This document shows positions 47,322-60,620 of a stretch of DNA of 64,000 nt, in pieces (position 1 is the stretch's first letter; the number at the start of each line of letters is the position of its first letter). A program made the position numbers and the translations under genes. Source of the DNA: Aspergillus flavus (taxonomy: Eukaryota > Ascomycota > Eurotiomycetes > Eurotiales > Aspergillaceae); NCBI RefSeq assembly GCF_009017415.1, contig NC_092406.1, positions 3,472,001 to 3,536,000 on the forward strand. The letters are read 5' to 3'. The notes below the pieces were generated by a model. The model saw only the letters and a program-made list of their open reading frames with translations. It ran no database searches and had not been told where the DNA came from.

Positions 47322-48635
47322 TTTAGTTTTCTTGGGGCACATCAGATGAGCACTGCGGATTTCCTCTCACGGAAAGCCGGCAGCTGGCGGAGTAGTATCT
47401 TTGACAATGAATTAGGGATAATTAGGAATAGCTACTCCCCTAAAGCTCGAAGATGGGACAGGGATTGAGCTCTGAGGTAGGTAAGGTACGATGTGAAGAC
47501 CAATAGGTTCTATATACACTACTACCTCCTTTGATATCCCCGAAGACCATTTGAAATAACGGCTCACCTGCACATATTTAACCTGACACAGGTGCGCGCG
47601 ACAATGTAATAAGCATCAAAGAATGTTGGTGAAACAACGTGCCCCACTGAGAAGGAAAAAACAAATGTGTCTCTATGCACTCCATACCCAACTACTGTAT
47701 GCAGTAAAAGTCCAATCCAGACTAAAGGCAACGAACTGAACCTTAGTTAAACTATTAAGATCACTACCGCCATCTGGATGGACATGACTCGCTTCTTTTG
47801 TATACAAGTATTTTTTGCCCCCAGAAGGATCGAGCCCCAGTCCTTCATCCACGATTTAGGGAACACACGAATTCAGTGGAGCCAACGGAAGGGTATTCCC
47901 GTAAAAAGAGGGGTGTGTGATCTCGTTCTTTCCCGTCCTTGTTCATGAGATTCATGTGCAGGCAACCAAAACCCTGGTCTCCCATCCCGTGGAGCTACTA
48001 CTTGTGGCTGGGAAATAAACTTCCCTTTTTGCTGTCTGTTCATTGCAGATGAGCAACATTCTACCTAACCCCCTCAAGCTTTTTTTGTTGCGTCTGCTTC
48101 ATTCCTGTCGGTCTTCCTCATTCGGTGCTCCCTTGCGTGAATGCGGAGTTGACAGGGGCTTGCCTGACTTACCCTGTATTTTCGACGGAAGATTCAGGAT
48201 GAGGCTACCTAGGGATCTACCACGACGAAGAAGTAAGTACAATAAGTATCATCTTTATGCGTGAACTCGGTTGCTATCGAGATTTATTGTTGATGAGTGG
48301 CTTTACGAGGTGTTTGGGGTATTGTACTAAGTAGTCTTTTTCTCTGTCCTTCTACACCCTGGTGAACTTTTCATGCTTGTAGCTTTTCATGCTGTATGAG
48401 TGTACTGTGTATACTCCATACGTCTTCTAGTCGAGCATTGACTATTCAGGCAATATCGGTATGTACTGTACCTGAGTACTGCCTCGTACCGAACCGCCCG
48501 AGAACACGAATCAGACCACATGACCTCGTGTCCGTCACAAACCACAGGGGCAAGTGAGCCGAAGCCGAGCCTATCAAAATCGGACCTGATGGCGCGATTT
48601 ACCTACGGGGCAAAGTCTAAGTGACCTTAAATCCC

Positions 48636-48640
48636 TTTTT

Positions 48641-48671
<31 letters not shown>

Positions 48672-48673
48672 TC
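48636..48673 (+). repeat. TTTA tetranucleotide microsatellite
   Basis: About eight TTTA units follow a T-run, within the desert. Simple-sequence repeat, probably length-variable. Confidence 0.7.
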
Positions 48674-51600
48674 TAGTTTCTTTCTAAGATGTTCGGTCGC
48701 TTTCTTTCTGTGCCCGTCCTCATGGGAAGTGAGGCTTGGAACTATCCCGGTTGGGTAAGAAGCACGGTGGATGCGGTTGGCGGTGGCTTTGGGGAGAAAA
48801 GATGGTTGGGGTTTCTGTTTTTGGGTGGTGTGGAGACGCCTGAGTCGTGGGCTTGTTGGATGTACATACATAGCAAGTGTTGGTTGGGCGGTCGTATAGA
48901 AATAGGTAAGATACATACGGAGTAATAGCTCAGGGTAGCTTCGGACAGAGCCGACATTCCTTATGCGAAGTATAAATGAACTAACAAGCTACATGTTTTA
49001 TATTGACATAGATTTGTCTCGTTTTCTTCAGTATAGTCCATCGCTGATATAGAACGTCGTGAGAAAGAGTCTCCACAAGGATAGTAGATATTCCTCTTCC
49101 ATAGATCACGCAAAATGTTTCTTTCGACTGCGGGGTAAAAATATATTTAAACTTCAATGCACTCGAGCCAGCATATCTGCAATCCTTCCCTTTCGGTCTC
49201 TCTCGCGACTTGTTCGAAAAGAAAAATGGGTGTCACATAAATCCACAGGGCTCTCTGCTCTCCAACCCGGAGGATAATCATGACTAAAATAATTTAGGCC
49301 ACGACCCAGACCCACCCTTTCGCTGCCATTGACCACTTTCACTGGATACCAGGAAGAATACTCCGACCTCACAGAACCCAAAATAGTCGATTACGATCTT
49401 CCCACTGGACGATCACGCCTGTCAAGAACCATCTCTCTTACTTCCCCGTTCGTTCATTGGCGTATGAACCCTCAACTTCATCTTTTCCCTCCAGTGTCTG
49501 TCGCACATATCCAGAAACATGACTCATAGTCAAAATAGGAAAAGAAAATGAAAACTCGGTCTGGAATAAAGCCAAAAACGCCCTGTATAGAAACCTAAAG
49601 GTGCCTAAAAGAACCCCCCAAATAAGCGTGTCGAAAACACACACAATGACAAAAAGCTGTTGGGCACCAAAAAAATTATTCTCACAAAAGTACTGTACTT
49701 CCCCAAATGTTTTCTTTTTTTTTTCTTAGGGATTCGTGGCCGCCCCCGTATTCTGACATGGCGAAGTCGCCAATCACCGTTTTTATATTCCGATCTGCCT
49801 GTTTCATATCACGCCCGCGAATGGGTGTCGCGTGTCCGCCGTGGGAGCGAGTTCAACTTGGGAGAAGATCTCGCGCAGATCCACAATAAGGCCATCATTT
49901 GGGGTAAGAAAGTATTGTGCCAAATTTCAATTACTAAATTGGTACGGTCAATTTTGAATATACATGACATCATAGAGCATTTGGCAAGGGGGGAAAAGTG
50001 ATTTGAGAAAATAAACCGGGTTTGGGCCTAGGGGTTTTTGGCACACGATTTAGAGCTTGGTAGGAGTAGTGTGGGTATGCTGCAGGATGCATTTACCTAT
50101 TGTTTTGAAAGTGATGAGGATGCCGTAAGGCTACAGGACTTGAATAACCTGGTCTATGCTTCTAGGAGCAAGGTTCTCGCGTGCGAACCGGCCACTCCGT
50201 TAGTAGATAGATCTATGACCTTGTTTTAATCTACGGGGACTTGCTGGATCGTTGTTCTTGGTTCTCTGGGCATCATACCACATCCTGGTCGGATGCTGGT
50301 GGCATGCCTCCTGTATACCATGACCACGCTTGGCCTGAATGGTAAATGCCGCAAAGCAGGGTAAAGTACTCACTTGGTAATATCTTGCTTCTGACTGGAT
50401 AGGTCAGATTGTGGACTGTGCCTGGAAATATTTGACTTATGGATCGGGTCGTGATCGAGGTTATGATGTTATGGACCAAATCAAGTAAACTGGCGTGTGC
50501 GCGTCAAGGGGATAGCTTGAATTCCCAGCTAACAGTTGAAGGTTTACTACTTGTCTGATTGTATATCTGTTTTTGGTTTTTTGAAGGGCAGGATCTTGTC
50601 GCAAGGGGAGAAGCATGCTTCAGGGTTGACTTGCTTCGTATTGCTCTATCATCTTGACTTCTTGCTTTAGTTTTTCCATTGTCAATTCCCAGGATGCGGT
50701 ATCAATGGTTGTATACTTTGGCCAGGTTTGACATGTTCAGATATAATACCTCAATGTTGTAGATGGAGTCCTTGAGCTTCAAGTGGAATAGGAACAAGGA
50801 ACTATCCGTGCGTTACACTTCGACCCTAGATTTCATATCTCGGGAAATAGATCAAGCTACGTCATAGCCAGAGCCTTTTTATCTCTTCCTCTTCTAGCCC
50901 TCTTTCCCTCTTTTGATCATTTGTAGAGCTGACAGCTGCCAATCAAATCGCCAAGCTGTAGGAATGTAGAGTTCCTCTCCTCAATTCTTACACGCAGTCA
51001 CTGTAGTTTATTCAATGGGAATCCGCGTGACTGCACAGTGTGTTCACATGCAAGCAATACAGGTGACACTGGTCAATGTCCTATACGAAGAAAGGTTACT
51101 CAAACCGTATCCCGTTAAGATGACCAATTCACTCCAGTTGACAAAACCAGTATGCCTGTCCTTGCATGTAGACAGCAATTCCTTGTTTGCAAGTATTCTG
51201 TATACGATCCTAGAGATAGGTAGAGCATCCTTGTCAACTCTAAACAGAGGCAACGCCACATACAGACAGGAGCGATGCGACGGATGCCAAGAAAACAAAA
51301 GGAGTAAGAAAAAGAAAATAATAATGACCTATGCATTCTTCAATCATGATGCTCGCTAGTTGAATTGAGTTAAGGTTCGTATTCGGCTTGGGATCGTGAA
51401 AGGGCCGAATCATGCTGAGCATGAACTTGGTCTGGGGTATGGAATGGTGCATTACCTCCGTAACCCAGAAAAAAAGAAAGAAAATAACAAAGTGGCTGGC
51501 CCTGGACCGGGCAGTTGACAGGCAATCACCCGCATACCAGGAAATGCCTCATTTTGCGCTGGTGGTGCTCCTGCAAATCGATGATCCTCAGCTTGTCCTC

Positions 51601-52344
51601 TTCTCACACGTCGCAATGATATGCATGCTGGGGTCGTAAAGTGCAGCTCCCTCGCGCGGGGTGGAGAAGGGATGTATGTGTGCTCGGAGCCGTGTGATGT
51701 CTCATATGTCGTCTGCCTATCATCTGATATCATTTCAACAAGGGTAAGCGTTTCTTTGGGGAGTGTTTCTGTTGCATTCTCTAGTTTCTCCGTGGTGCAT
51801 GAGAAGAGAATGGGATTCCCTGTGACCTGTAGTGTTGATTTATCCCCGATCGGGATAGTACTCTACCGACCTTATGTAAGTCGTGATAAGGAAGATTTTC
51901 TCTGATCTTTGATCTTATCGATAAGCCTCGCTCGTCACATGCAGATCGTGAATGAACTTCACCACTGAACAGAAGTTAGACATGGTTCCCTTCCGGAGTT
52001 CATTTATGGTTCCTCGCGGCTGGCCTGTGGTACGGTATGAGTCAAGTTATATGATCCCGAACCGCGGATCCGATTAGGTCTCCCCGTTGGATTGCAGAGC
52101 CACTCTGCGCATCATAGATTGTGCCCTGAATGCGACCTCATCGCTCGTCATGTCTCTATCAGACTCCGGGTCTCCCGCGGTTGCAATAATAACTCGTTCC
52201 ACCTTTTACTATGCGCCCTGTACTTGTCAAGGCACAATTTCTGTCAATGGTGCCCGCGATGAGAACGCGATATTGAGCTGTCGTACAGAGGAAATCGTTG
52301 CGATTCTCTCCGGTGACGGGCTGTAAAGCTAGAGCTCATTCATT

Positions 52345-53899
52345 ATGACGCTGCTATACATAAGGGGACTAGCCCCCTACCAACCAGGTGACAACGGTAC
52401 CGATGTGATCATTAACGAAGTGCACTTCAATCGAACCACACTAGACACCTACAACTACAGGCTCTACACCAACGGAACACTTTCCAATGGCACAAACTGC
52501 TACCTAGCCTTCCAGCGATTCAGACCTCATATGTTCGCCGAGAATGGCACGTTCATCAACGGAACATCGTGCTACGCGCCCATCAATGATATCGGCCAAC
52601 ATGCGTCCCTCGGCCTCGCATATGCGCTGATGTTTGTCATCGCCATCTTCCTCAGCCTCATTAACCTCCGCAAGCACGGCCGAAGCTACCTACGGCATGA
52701 CCACCGCTGGAACATCGTAAGCCGACGACTAAAATGGTGCTGGCTCATATTCGTCGCCGTCTGCGGCGCCATTAGCTGCTTCATGAGCATCGACGTCGAT
52801 AGAAACTACCTCCAAAGCGCACCTCTGATCCTCCAAAGCGTATTTTACACCCTCTTAACACCAGGCCTAATGGCCGCAGTCTGGGAAGCCGTCCGACACT
52901 GGTAAACCTCCCTTCAATACACCAAGCCCACCCAACCAACCTCCCAACTAACAAAAACAAAACCACAGGGCAAGCTGGCAAGCCCGCCAAATCCACGACC
53001 GCGACCCCTACGCCTTCACGAAAACCAGCACACGCACACGGCAGGAAACCCTCCTCCCGATTCTCTTCTACATCCTCGCCCTCCTAAACTTCATCCTCAC
53101 CGTGCCCCGCAGCTGGTCCGCCATCGAGCTCCAACGCAGCGAAGAGCAACAAACCCTCAACGCCCGCCCAGTAGCAACAGACACCCGCTGGCGCGCAGCA
53201 GGCTTCATAGCTCTAGCCGGCATGCTAGTGATAACCTACAGCCTCGAACACAGCATCTACCGGTACAAGCCTCGCCCATCCAGCACAGCCGGCCAACTCC
53301 TCTTCTACCTAAACGCCGCACCCTCCCAATTCCTCCTCGCCATCGCCATCCTAGGAATTAAAATCGGCTACGCCATCGCCTCAGCCTTCGATTGGACCGT
53401 CTCACCACTGAAATACGATGTCCAGTCCGGCTGGATCTATGGCCTAGGCTATACCCCCGCCCTACTTATCATTCTCCTCTTTAATATCTGCGGCTACTGC
53501 GAGCTAAACGAGGACAAGGCACTCATAGCGCGACGCGGGGAACTAGAATCCGCATTAGCCAGCGACGTGGGTATCGGACAGAGAAATCCACCGTGGTGGA
53601 AGAAGCAACGGCTGCGTTCGCTCGCGAGGGAGGTAACAGGTCGGGGATCCCCGATTGACCGGGACAGGGAGGATATGGCCCGGTACGTCGAGATGGGGAT
53701 TATCAAACCGCAGGAGCAGAGCGGGGATAGAGTCGTGGGGATCGCAGAGCTGAACAAGGAGGAACCCCGCATTACGACGCGGCAGGCAACGAGTGTTGGA
53801 GATGATGGGTCGGAGTCGCCGCTGGATCATGTTGAGTATGTTGTGCAACCGGAGCGGAGTGCATCTCCGCAAGCCATCCCCAGGGGGGCGGATATATGA
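52345..53899 (+). CDS. DUF2434 family multi-pass membrane protein
   Basis: Exons 52345-52901 and 52969-53899 (67-nt intron) encode 495 aa. The N-terminal ~80 aa carry many possible N-glycosylation sites (NGT, NRT, NGT, NGT, NGT) and probably face outward. Seven or so hydrophobic segments follow: SLGLAYALMFVIAIFLSLI, WCWLIFVAVCGAISCFM, ILQSVFYTLLTPGLMAAVW, LPILFYILALLNFILTV, AAGFIALAGMLVITYSLEHS, LNAAPSQFLLAIAILGIKIG and YTPALLIILLFNICGY. The words VPRSWSAIELQRSEEQQ and AFDWTVSPLKYDV fit my memory of DUF2434, a fungal family of unknown function. The C-terminal ~130 aa are charged and cytosolic. A seven-helix, glycosylated N-out design resembles a receptor, but no signalling motif was seen. Confidence 0.82.
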
Positions 53900-54619
53900 G
53901 GGGGGTTTGCATCGTATGCAGGTATAATGGGGCGTGTTATTATAGGGGGTTTAATTGCCTTCTGGGACGGGGGTTGGGTAATTAGTCAATGGTTTTCAGG
54001 GGATTGGTTGGGAGTGTAACGTTGGGTTATTTTTAGATGTGGTTCTAATACCAATTGGATGTTTGGATTGAATACCAAATGTGATGGATGCATAGTGTTG
54101 ATTTAATGGTGGCATGCTCGGGTTTTTATTTACATGTATCCCATGGGTAGTTATGTACATGATACAGGGGAGACATTTACACACTTTTGACATGGACACA
54201 GTAAGCTCAACCGAAATAATCAATCATCAACATGATCAATTGGTATATCGAGTCATCCTAACCACTGCCAAGGCTGGTTTCAAAGCGTCTGTCAACAAGT
54301 GCCATGAAAACAGTTGGCCTCGGGAATCTGAAATAGAACAAGCCATAATGGAAGACAAAAAGCAAAAGGCCCCACCCATGCTTTATGATGCACCCTCTTT
54401 AACAACGCCGGTCCTGCCCAAAATCACGATAAACAACAAAACAAGATCGTCATGACCGTTCCATATCTCTTTCAGATAAAAGCGAACGGGTATATCTCAT
54501 ACAGTGAGCTAAGAAAAAAGCAGGTGGTAAGGAATGATGGAGTAGTGTGCAAGGTGCAGGGGTGTGGAGTATCGGGGAATGACTTCAAGGTAGGGAGACG
54601 TAAGGAATCCCGGTCATGT
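53900..54619. other. Convergent intergenic region between DUF2434 and Pac2 genes
   Basis: 720 bp holding two 3' UTRs. A 113-codon plus-strand frame at 54114-54455 has no recognisable domain and is taken as chance. Confidence 0.5.
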
Positions 54620-54633
54620 TCACGCAGTGAACA
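54619..54633. other. Small hairpin overlapping the Pac2 stop codon
   Basis: GTTCACGCAGTGAAC forms a 6-bp stem with a 3-nt loop; the minus-strand TGA (54620-54622) lies inside it. It may be coincidence. Confidence 0.35.
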
Positions 54634-55966
54634 CCCGGTCTAATTGTCGGAGGGCCCGCATGTCCTCTCCTCCGAATCCAATCTTCTCGCTGGGGATATC
54701 GCGCGGTCCTTCGGCTCGTCCCGATGATGGCGCGGTGATCGCCGGCAAAGAGCCACTAGCTGGCGTGCCGTTCATCAGAGCTCCAATGCTGGGCACGGTT
54801 GTGCCAGAGCTGCTGGGTTCTGGCGGTTTAATGGTAGTGGCTGGAGGAGAGATGTGTACCGCACTTGTGGGAGCCTGGCTCGACAAGTGTGGGCTCCGCG
54901 CAACCAACCCGGCAGCGGGAGGGATAGAAGGTGGTTGTGTGCGTGGAGATGCCCTTCGAAGGTCCACTGGTACGTATTCTTGAGGACTGCGCTGATGAAG
55001 CTCGTGGGGATCTGCAACCAGTCGCGGTGACCGGCCATTTGCAATGACCGGCAGAGACGGATGCGGCACGCTCGGAGCTTGTATTGTTGGGGCCAATGCC
55101 TCAGCTGGATGTACCGGTCGCTCATAAGGTGTCCCCAGCGGTTGTGGAGGCGGTGGGGGAGGCAAAGCATGTGGTTGATGGTGAGCATATGGCCCATGAC
55201 CGTTCGTTCCCGATACCGGCGGGAGATACGAAGGATACGGGACCGCGACGGTTGGCGGGGTAGCTAATGGGGTCGGTGGCCATGCGTATGATGGAGTGTA
55301 TGACTGAGGATGTGTGGCTCCCGAGCGGGCATATGCACCCATTGGATGAGGTGGCACCGAATAGGTAGCTCCAGCCATTGGTCCGCGTGTCACTACTGGC
55401 AAATTTTGTTGGTCATTGACAGTAGATTCCGGGTACAGACCTTTCTGCGGGCGAACATGACGCAGGGCGGGATCCGTCGATGGCTGTTGAAGGTTGGCGG
55501 CAGAGGGATGTGACCTAGAGTAGTAACTGATGAGATGAAGATGTTGGCCAGTAGAGGTGGTGATGCTGAAAGACTGCTTCATCAGACCATCAGGCTTGTA
55601 TCTGTAGCCATCCGGACCCTCATCTGCGCCGTCCCCCCGGTCATCATCACTCCCTCGACTCTCCGGGGTTTTGCCCGCTCTCGACATGGTGGATTGCGCC
55701 ACGCCCGTTCCCCCTCGCTTGCCCTCCATTTCACGATATGTCAAAAAGCTGCCCGACACGCGACTGGCGCTCCAGGACTTCCCGTCCGTCCATCTGCGCA
55801 TCCCCGCTTCCCGCTCATCCCACACGAAGACCGATCCGGATCGAATTAATTGGCGTTCTTTCTCGGACAATCGTCTCTGTACGCGGGGCAGGAGGCCAAT
55901 GCGACATGCTTCGAAGAGGATAATAGCGTCCGCCGGCGTGCGGACGTGGCCGTGATACGTCTCCAT
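54620..55966 (-). CDS. pac2: Pac2, Gti1/Pac2 (WOPR) family transcription factor
   Basis: A single coding exon for 448 aa. The WOPR domain occupies about residues 1-150 in two boxes: METYHGHVRTPADAIILFEA through SGSVFVWDEREAGMRRWTDG and KSWSASRVSGSFLTYREMEG, then YRYKPDGLMKQSFSITTST and HLHLISYYS. The wording GLLPRVQRRLSEKERQ is the Pac2 branch, not the Wor1/Ryp1/OsaA branch. The remainder is Pro/Ser/Ala-rich and disordered. In S. pombe Pac2 represses sexual development independently of cAMP; WOPR proteins in other fungi control morphology and secondary metabolism. The frame extends 39 codons upstream without ATG, so METYHG is taken as start. A good donor (CAGGTGAGT) at about 56562 suggests a 5'-UTR intron. 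Upstream lies an 8-kb desert. Confidence 0.88.
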   Translation of the reverse strand: METYHGHVRTPADAIILFEACRIGLLPRVQRRLSEKERQLIRSGSVFVWDEREAGMRRWTDGKSWSASRVSGSFLTYREMEGKRGGTGVAQSTMSRAGKTPESRGSDDDRGDGADEGPDGYRYKPDGLMKQSFSITTSTGQHLHLISYYSRSHPSAANLQQPSTDPALRHVRPQKGLYPESTVNDQQNLPVVTRGPMAGATYSVPPHPMGAYARSGATHPQSYTPSYAWPPTPLATPPTVAVPYPSYLPPVSGTNGHGPYAHHQPHALPPPPPPQPLGTPYERPVHPAEALAPTIQAPSVPHPSLPVIANGRSPRLVADPHELHQRSPQEYVPVDLRRASPRTQPPSIPPAAGLVARSPHLSSQAPTSAVHISPPATTIKPPEPSSSGTTVPSIGALMNGTPASGSLPAITAPSSGRAEGPRDIPSEKIGFGGEDMRALRQLDRVFTA

Positions 55967-58900
55967 CCACCTTCGGTGATCTGTGTAGGACCCCGTGATG
56001 GTTGTGGGCTTCAGCGCCAGGGTAGGCTGTTTACTGAGGTACGGAATGTTGATAGAATTGAGCGGCTGGCTACTGGGAAGCAAAACCTCCTTTGAGCCCG
56101 TCTTGTTTCTTTATTTAGTGACGTTTCTCCTGTCAGAGGACTGGGGGCGATCCACGAGTATAGTTCCCTAAAGCGGAAATGGGGACCGGCTCTCGGGAGG
56201 GAAAGTCACGTCCGATCCTGTGAGCAGTCCACCGCCAGTGAAGGATATTCGGTGGGAATCTTGGGGAGGACTGATATTAGTATTTCATCGATGTCCACGA
56301 GAGTTCCTGGTCACTCGCGATTTCGGAGTAAAGGATCTAAGGGAAGAGGGGGGAGGGGGATGGAATGTAGAAAAAAGTCAAGGCAGCAAGGAAGGGGAAG
56401 TAGGGGAGTGGGGAGGACTGATAGGAGAATAAAGGAAGAATGCAGGCAAGCGGACCGAGTCATTAAGATTATGAGACAAGAATACGTTTGGAACATGACA
56501 GGGACGGGAAAGGGAGAGAAAAGAAGAAAAAGAAAATAATTAGAAATCCCTAAATTACTCACCTGGATCGTCGTGTGTTAGAGAAGCGACAAAGACACGG
56601 GTTCGGTAAAAAGAGAACCTGAACAATGAGAGGACGGTAGTTGGTGGATTGGAAGACGGGGGAGGAAGGGAAAGAAAGGAAGAAGAAGTTCCAAACCGAT
56701 TTGAATAGGTAGGTAGTAAAGTAATCGGTAGCAGTGAGGTAGTAAAGAGTATGTAAAAGAAAACGAAACGAAGACAAAGGGAGGCATTAAAGCATGAGTA
56801 TCAGAGATAGAGTGGAACCTTTGCAACTCTGGACCCCACAGGGTTGTTTTAATATTTTTTGAATGAATTTTTTTATTATTTATTTTTCTTTTTTCGTATT
56901 TTTTATTTACTTATTAATGCATTTTTGGGGGGGATATTTTATTTTAGTCTATTTCCTCATCAGAAAGAAGTACATGTATTACTTCTTTCCTATGTATTAT
57001 ATTATGTACTCTGAACCCATTATTAACTTTACATGTTGATTTTGATTTTCTCGATTCTTCTTCCTTCCTTCCTTCTTGTCTTGTCTCATGGGTCCATGAC
57101 AGTCAGTAATCAAACCAAGACCCAAGCAAAACCATTGAATGACCGATGGGGATGGCTTGGACCTCTAGGCGTTGGTCATGCCGAGAAGCCATCAGAAGAC
57201 AGAGTGTGGGTAAAGCACAATGGACCGCGGCAAATCAATTCATCTGATGCCCTTTAGACAGGAGCCTGGGCGTGGTAGAGGGCAAAAATGAAAAAAGTAA
57301 AAGGATTAATCTGAATAAATGGCAACCTTGATTTTAACCTTTATGTTTCCATAGTCGCTCATCCATGGTTCGTGGGGGAGGAGAGGCGGACATGACCTCG
57401 TTTGTCGGGAACGACTGAATCATTCATTACTGTTACTCTCATAATTCGACTCATATTATTATTACTTGACAACTGTTACGTTTCTTTTCTTGGTCTTTTC
57501 GTCTCAGCTGCTAGGGCCCAAAGGAAACCCTGACCTTAATCCATCCTCCCCCGTTCCTCAGTCCAAGAGGATGATCCCAGTACAATGTGGAAGGGTGATC
57601 AAAACCAAAAAAAGAAAGTAAGTTGGGGTGTGGAGTCATTCTAAACTAAGCTTGATAGTAGTAATTGGGACATGGGTATGTATAATCGTTGTAATACTGG
57701 ATCTAATAATTGGAAGGCTTTATTACGGTTACACTTGAATCCTTTTTTTTTTTTTTTCTGATTTTGATTAATATTATTTTCTCTCGTCGGGGCTGCTGTC
57801 GTCATGTATTTATTTATTTATCTTTCCAATTTATTCACTTCCAAGTCAGAAGCGCCCCCAAGATAGATTTTCCGAAATAGTGCTTACCGTTAATTCTACA
57901 TACCAGATGTTCATTCCAGTTCAGGAATGCTGCACGGGATCAATATTCTCCATTGATCTAGCCTCTGATTAAAGACAAGAAGGACAAGAGCTTGGCAAAG
58001 TCTTTGTATTTCTTGGCTCCAAGTTTCGGCTTCTGCTCTTGAAACGCAAGAAAGGGAAAAAATACCTTGACAGGTGCGATCGATGATAACAAAAAGAGAA
58101 GAAATAGGAATGATCACCGAATAACACCTAATAAAATAATAGAAAAGGAAAAAAAAAATTCAAGCCCCCTCCGAATGAACCCACCTGAGTCCTGAGAGAT
58201 AAACCAAAGACCAATAAAGTTGTCCCAAAGCAAGTAATATTCGCATAACAATCAATAACTCATCAAAAGACGGTATTACACTAGAAAGATACCAGTGGCG
58301 CTCTGATCGCTTGATCCCATCCGAAAAGTGATTAGTGCGCGACTTTCTGAAGCTTAAGCTTAATCCAACACGAGGAACCTTAAGCTCGCTTAGAAAAAAG
58401 ACCCCCCTCGGGGTTCCACTTGTTCCAAATGGAGGTGGCCTTTGGGTTTCAATTTTTAATCTACTATCCTTGGGTTTGATTATGCTACTCTTATGTATCA
58501 CCCCACCTAGCCAATCGCCGACCCCCAATCAGTCAAATTATGCAGTTATGCAAAATATGGTTAAACTCTCCCCGGGGTTGTGCAGCGGTTCAGCCCGAAA
58601 GTGACCCTTTAATGGCCAAGGCTGACGACATTGGCTTTGCCGTTTTGCCGTCCACGGCGGGCTCTAATTTGGAACGGAGGAAAAAAAATAAAATAATATG
58701 ACCAAATTAAAAAAACGAACAAATACCCAAATGGTCGCCGCCTTCGATGCGACACACTTTAATCTAATATATGGTTAAGTTGCTGTTCTTTTTCTCTTTT
58801 CGGGACCGGAACCCGGCAGATGACAACAGCCACCGTGGCGATTAGATTCGTATTCGTAATTGCCCAAGCCACAGGATTAGGAGAGTTTTATCAAGTTGAT

Positions 58901-60620
58901 ACTCTTTGTGCTATATAGAATTGTGAAGTGTTGCCTGTACCTTCCTTAACAAATAATAAACAAGAAAGAAAAAGAAGAAAGGAAAACCCGAGAAACTCCA
59001 CTTCAACAAATCCGATAGGATAGGGTTAATAAATCAGTCGACTATACAGGATAGGTAATCTATAACTCAAAAAAGCACACACTAACTCAACCAAACTATG
59101 ATGGCACTGGAAGGTGTTCGGACTTCAACTCCAAATCCTATAATTTGTCCACCTGAAACTAGCCATGAAACCAGGATCTTAGCTGTGTGCACAGAGCGAA
59201 CATCAACCTAAAATAAATTATCCGCCCGTAATGGTGGCCTCTTTGGGTAACTCCTCGATGGGACCTCAATATATTATCGAATTTAGACACCTGCCTAGCT
59301 GAGATTTCAACCCACCTGCATGTTCATCGTCTACGGCTAGTGGCTGGCTCATTTTAATGCATTCCCCTCCCCTCTCCTCCGACAGGTCCTTTTGTATCTG
59401 TACGATGATGTATGTACATACATAGTCTACCACCTAATCGTAATCAAACTATCAGAAGCTTGACGAATCTTATCCAAACCCCGAGGGGCTGCTTTATCAG
59501 AAACAGAAAAAGAGAAAAAATAAAATAAAATAATAAAAAATAACCGAGACAAAAACAGAAACAAAAACATCTTAATTCTTACAAGCAAAGATTTTCTTTT
59601 CTTGTTTTCTTTGTTTTCTTTGTTTCCAAGACCATGATTCGGGCGAGGTAAGGTGAGCAGTCATATGCAACCCAATGCCACGTAAGGCACAGACCGGAAG
59701 ACCCGGCCGTTTTACTCATCATTTAACCATATCTACAATTTTCTCAGAAGACTTTCCTTCTTGGATTATTATTATTGTGGCGTGGACTGCGAACGCTATA
59801 GTCCCGGAAGTTATCGCCCAGTCACGTTGATCGGAGTCGCAGATAAAGTTGGCGGGCGCAGTTGAAGGATCAAGCTTTGGCCTTGCTTATTTACTATACA
59901 TAGTATGGATTGGAGGGGCCTTGTACTGTACATCAGCTCTTGTACATATACAATGGGATGTGAGGTATATGACTGGACTTTACTTTTTTCCTTTTTATTT
60001 TCTTTCTTTTTTTTTATTTCAGTTTTTCAAAGGATTTTAGAATGAGAATCAATGCATGAATGACCCGAGGTTACTTGTATCTACACAGCCTACCCTAACC
60101 TATTTCTGTTCTGTGACGAATATGATTGATTGATCTGATATTGGTTGGTTGCCCCATTCAATATTGAACATCCGGCACTGCCGCTCAGGCTACCATCAAA
60201 ACCGAGGCCCCCAAGAACTAAAAAAGTAAATCAATAAAAAATAATAAAATTGCCTAATCGCTTGTATGCAAGTTACAGTGACGCTAGTGCTCACGATAAG
60301 CGTATCGCCAGCAACGTCAGTTGAATGGTAACCAATTTCTCTTGGCTCCTTGGCCGGTCCACTTAGAGACGATGAGATTACTTGAAGCCAAGCAGCATCG
60401 GGGAGGGTTGGAGTCAGGAGAACAGGTGTCGTTTTGCAGCTGATGTCTCACATGGCTGGGCGGTGAAAACAAGTAGTTAATTCAAGCATAAAATTTCTAA
60501 GATGGCTAGGTGAGAATGAGGGGTCACCTAAATCACATCTGCACGGAGAGTGATGATGCTGATCATTGCAGGACAGACAGGCATTGGATTTTGCAGCAGA
60601 TTGTGTAGCCCTAAGCAGTA

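Larger units (their letters stand above)
44169..52344. other. 8.2 kb gene desert upstream of the Zn2Cys6 gene
   Basis: The region between the transcription-factor ATG and the DUF2434 gene. All frames are short (mostly under 115 codons), many begin with non-ATG codons, and none shows a domain I recognise. The first kilobase (44200-45000) is G/A-rich on the plus strand, consistent with a long C/T-rich leader of the minus-strand gene. Contents include twin inverted repeats (47283-47321), a TTTA microsatellite (about 48636-48673), and recurrent words TACTCCGTA and GTACTGTAC. A small ATG frame at 48043-48240 runs into a good splice donor (AAGTAAGTAC) and could belong to an untranslated or non-coding transcript. 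No transposon termini recognised. Confidence 0.5.

Noticed and set aside
47820..47870. Word GGATCGAGCCCC on plus strand, resembling a minus-strand tRNA T-arm
   Set aside because: The flanking bases do not pair as a T-stem, and no A-box is found at the expected spacing.
48689..48925. 78-codon ATG frame next to the TTTA microsatellite
   Set aside because: Biased Gly/Trp composition and a shadow frame on the other strand; no support for a gene.
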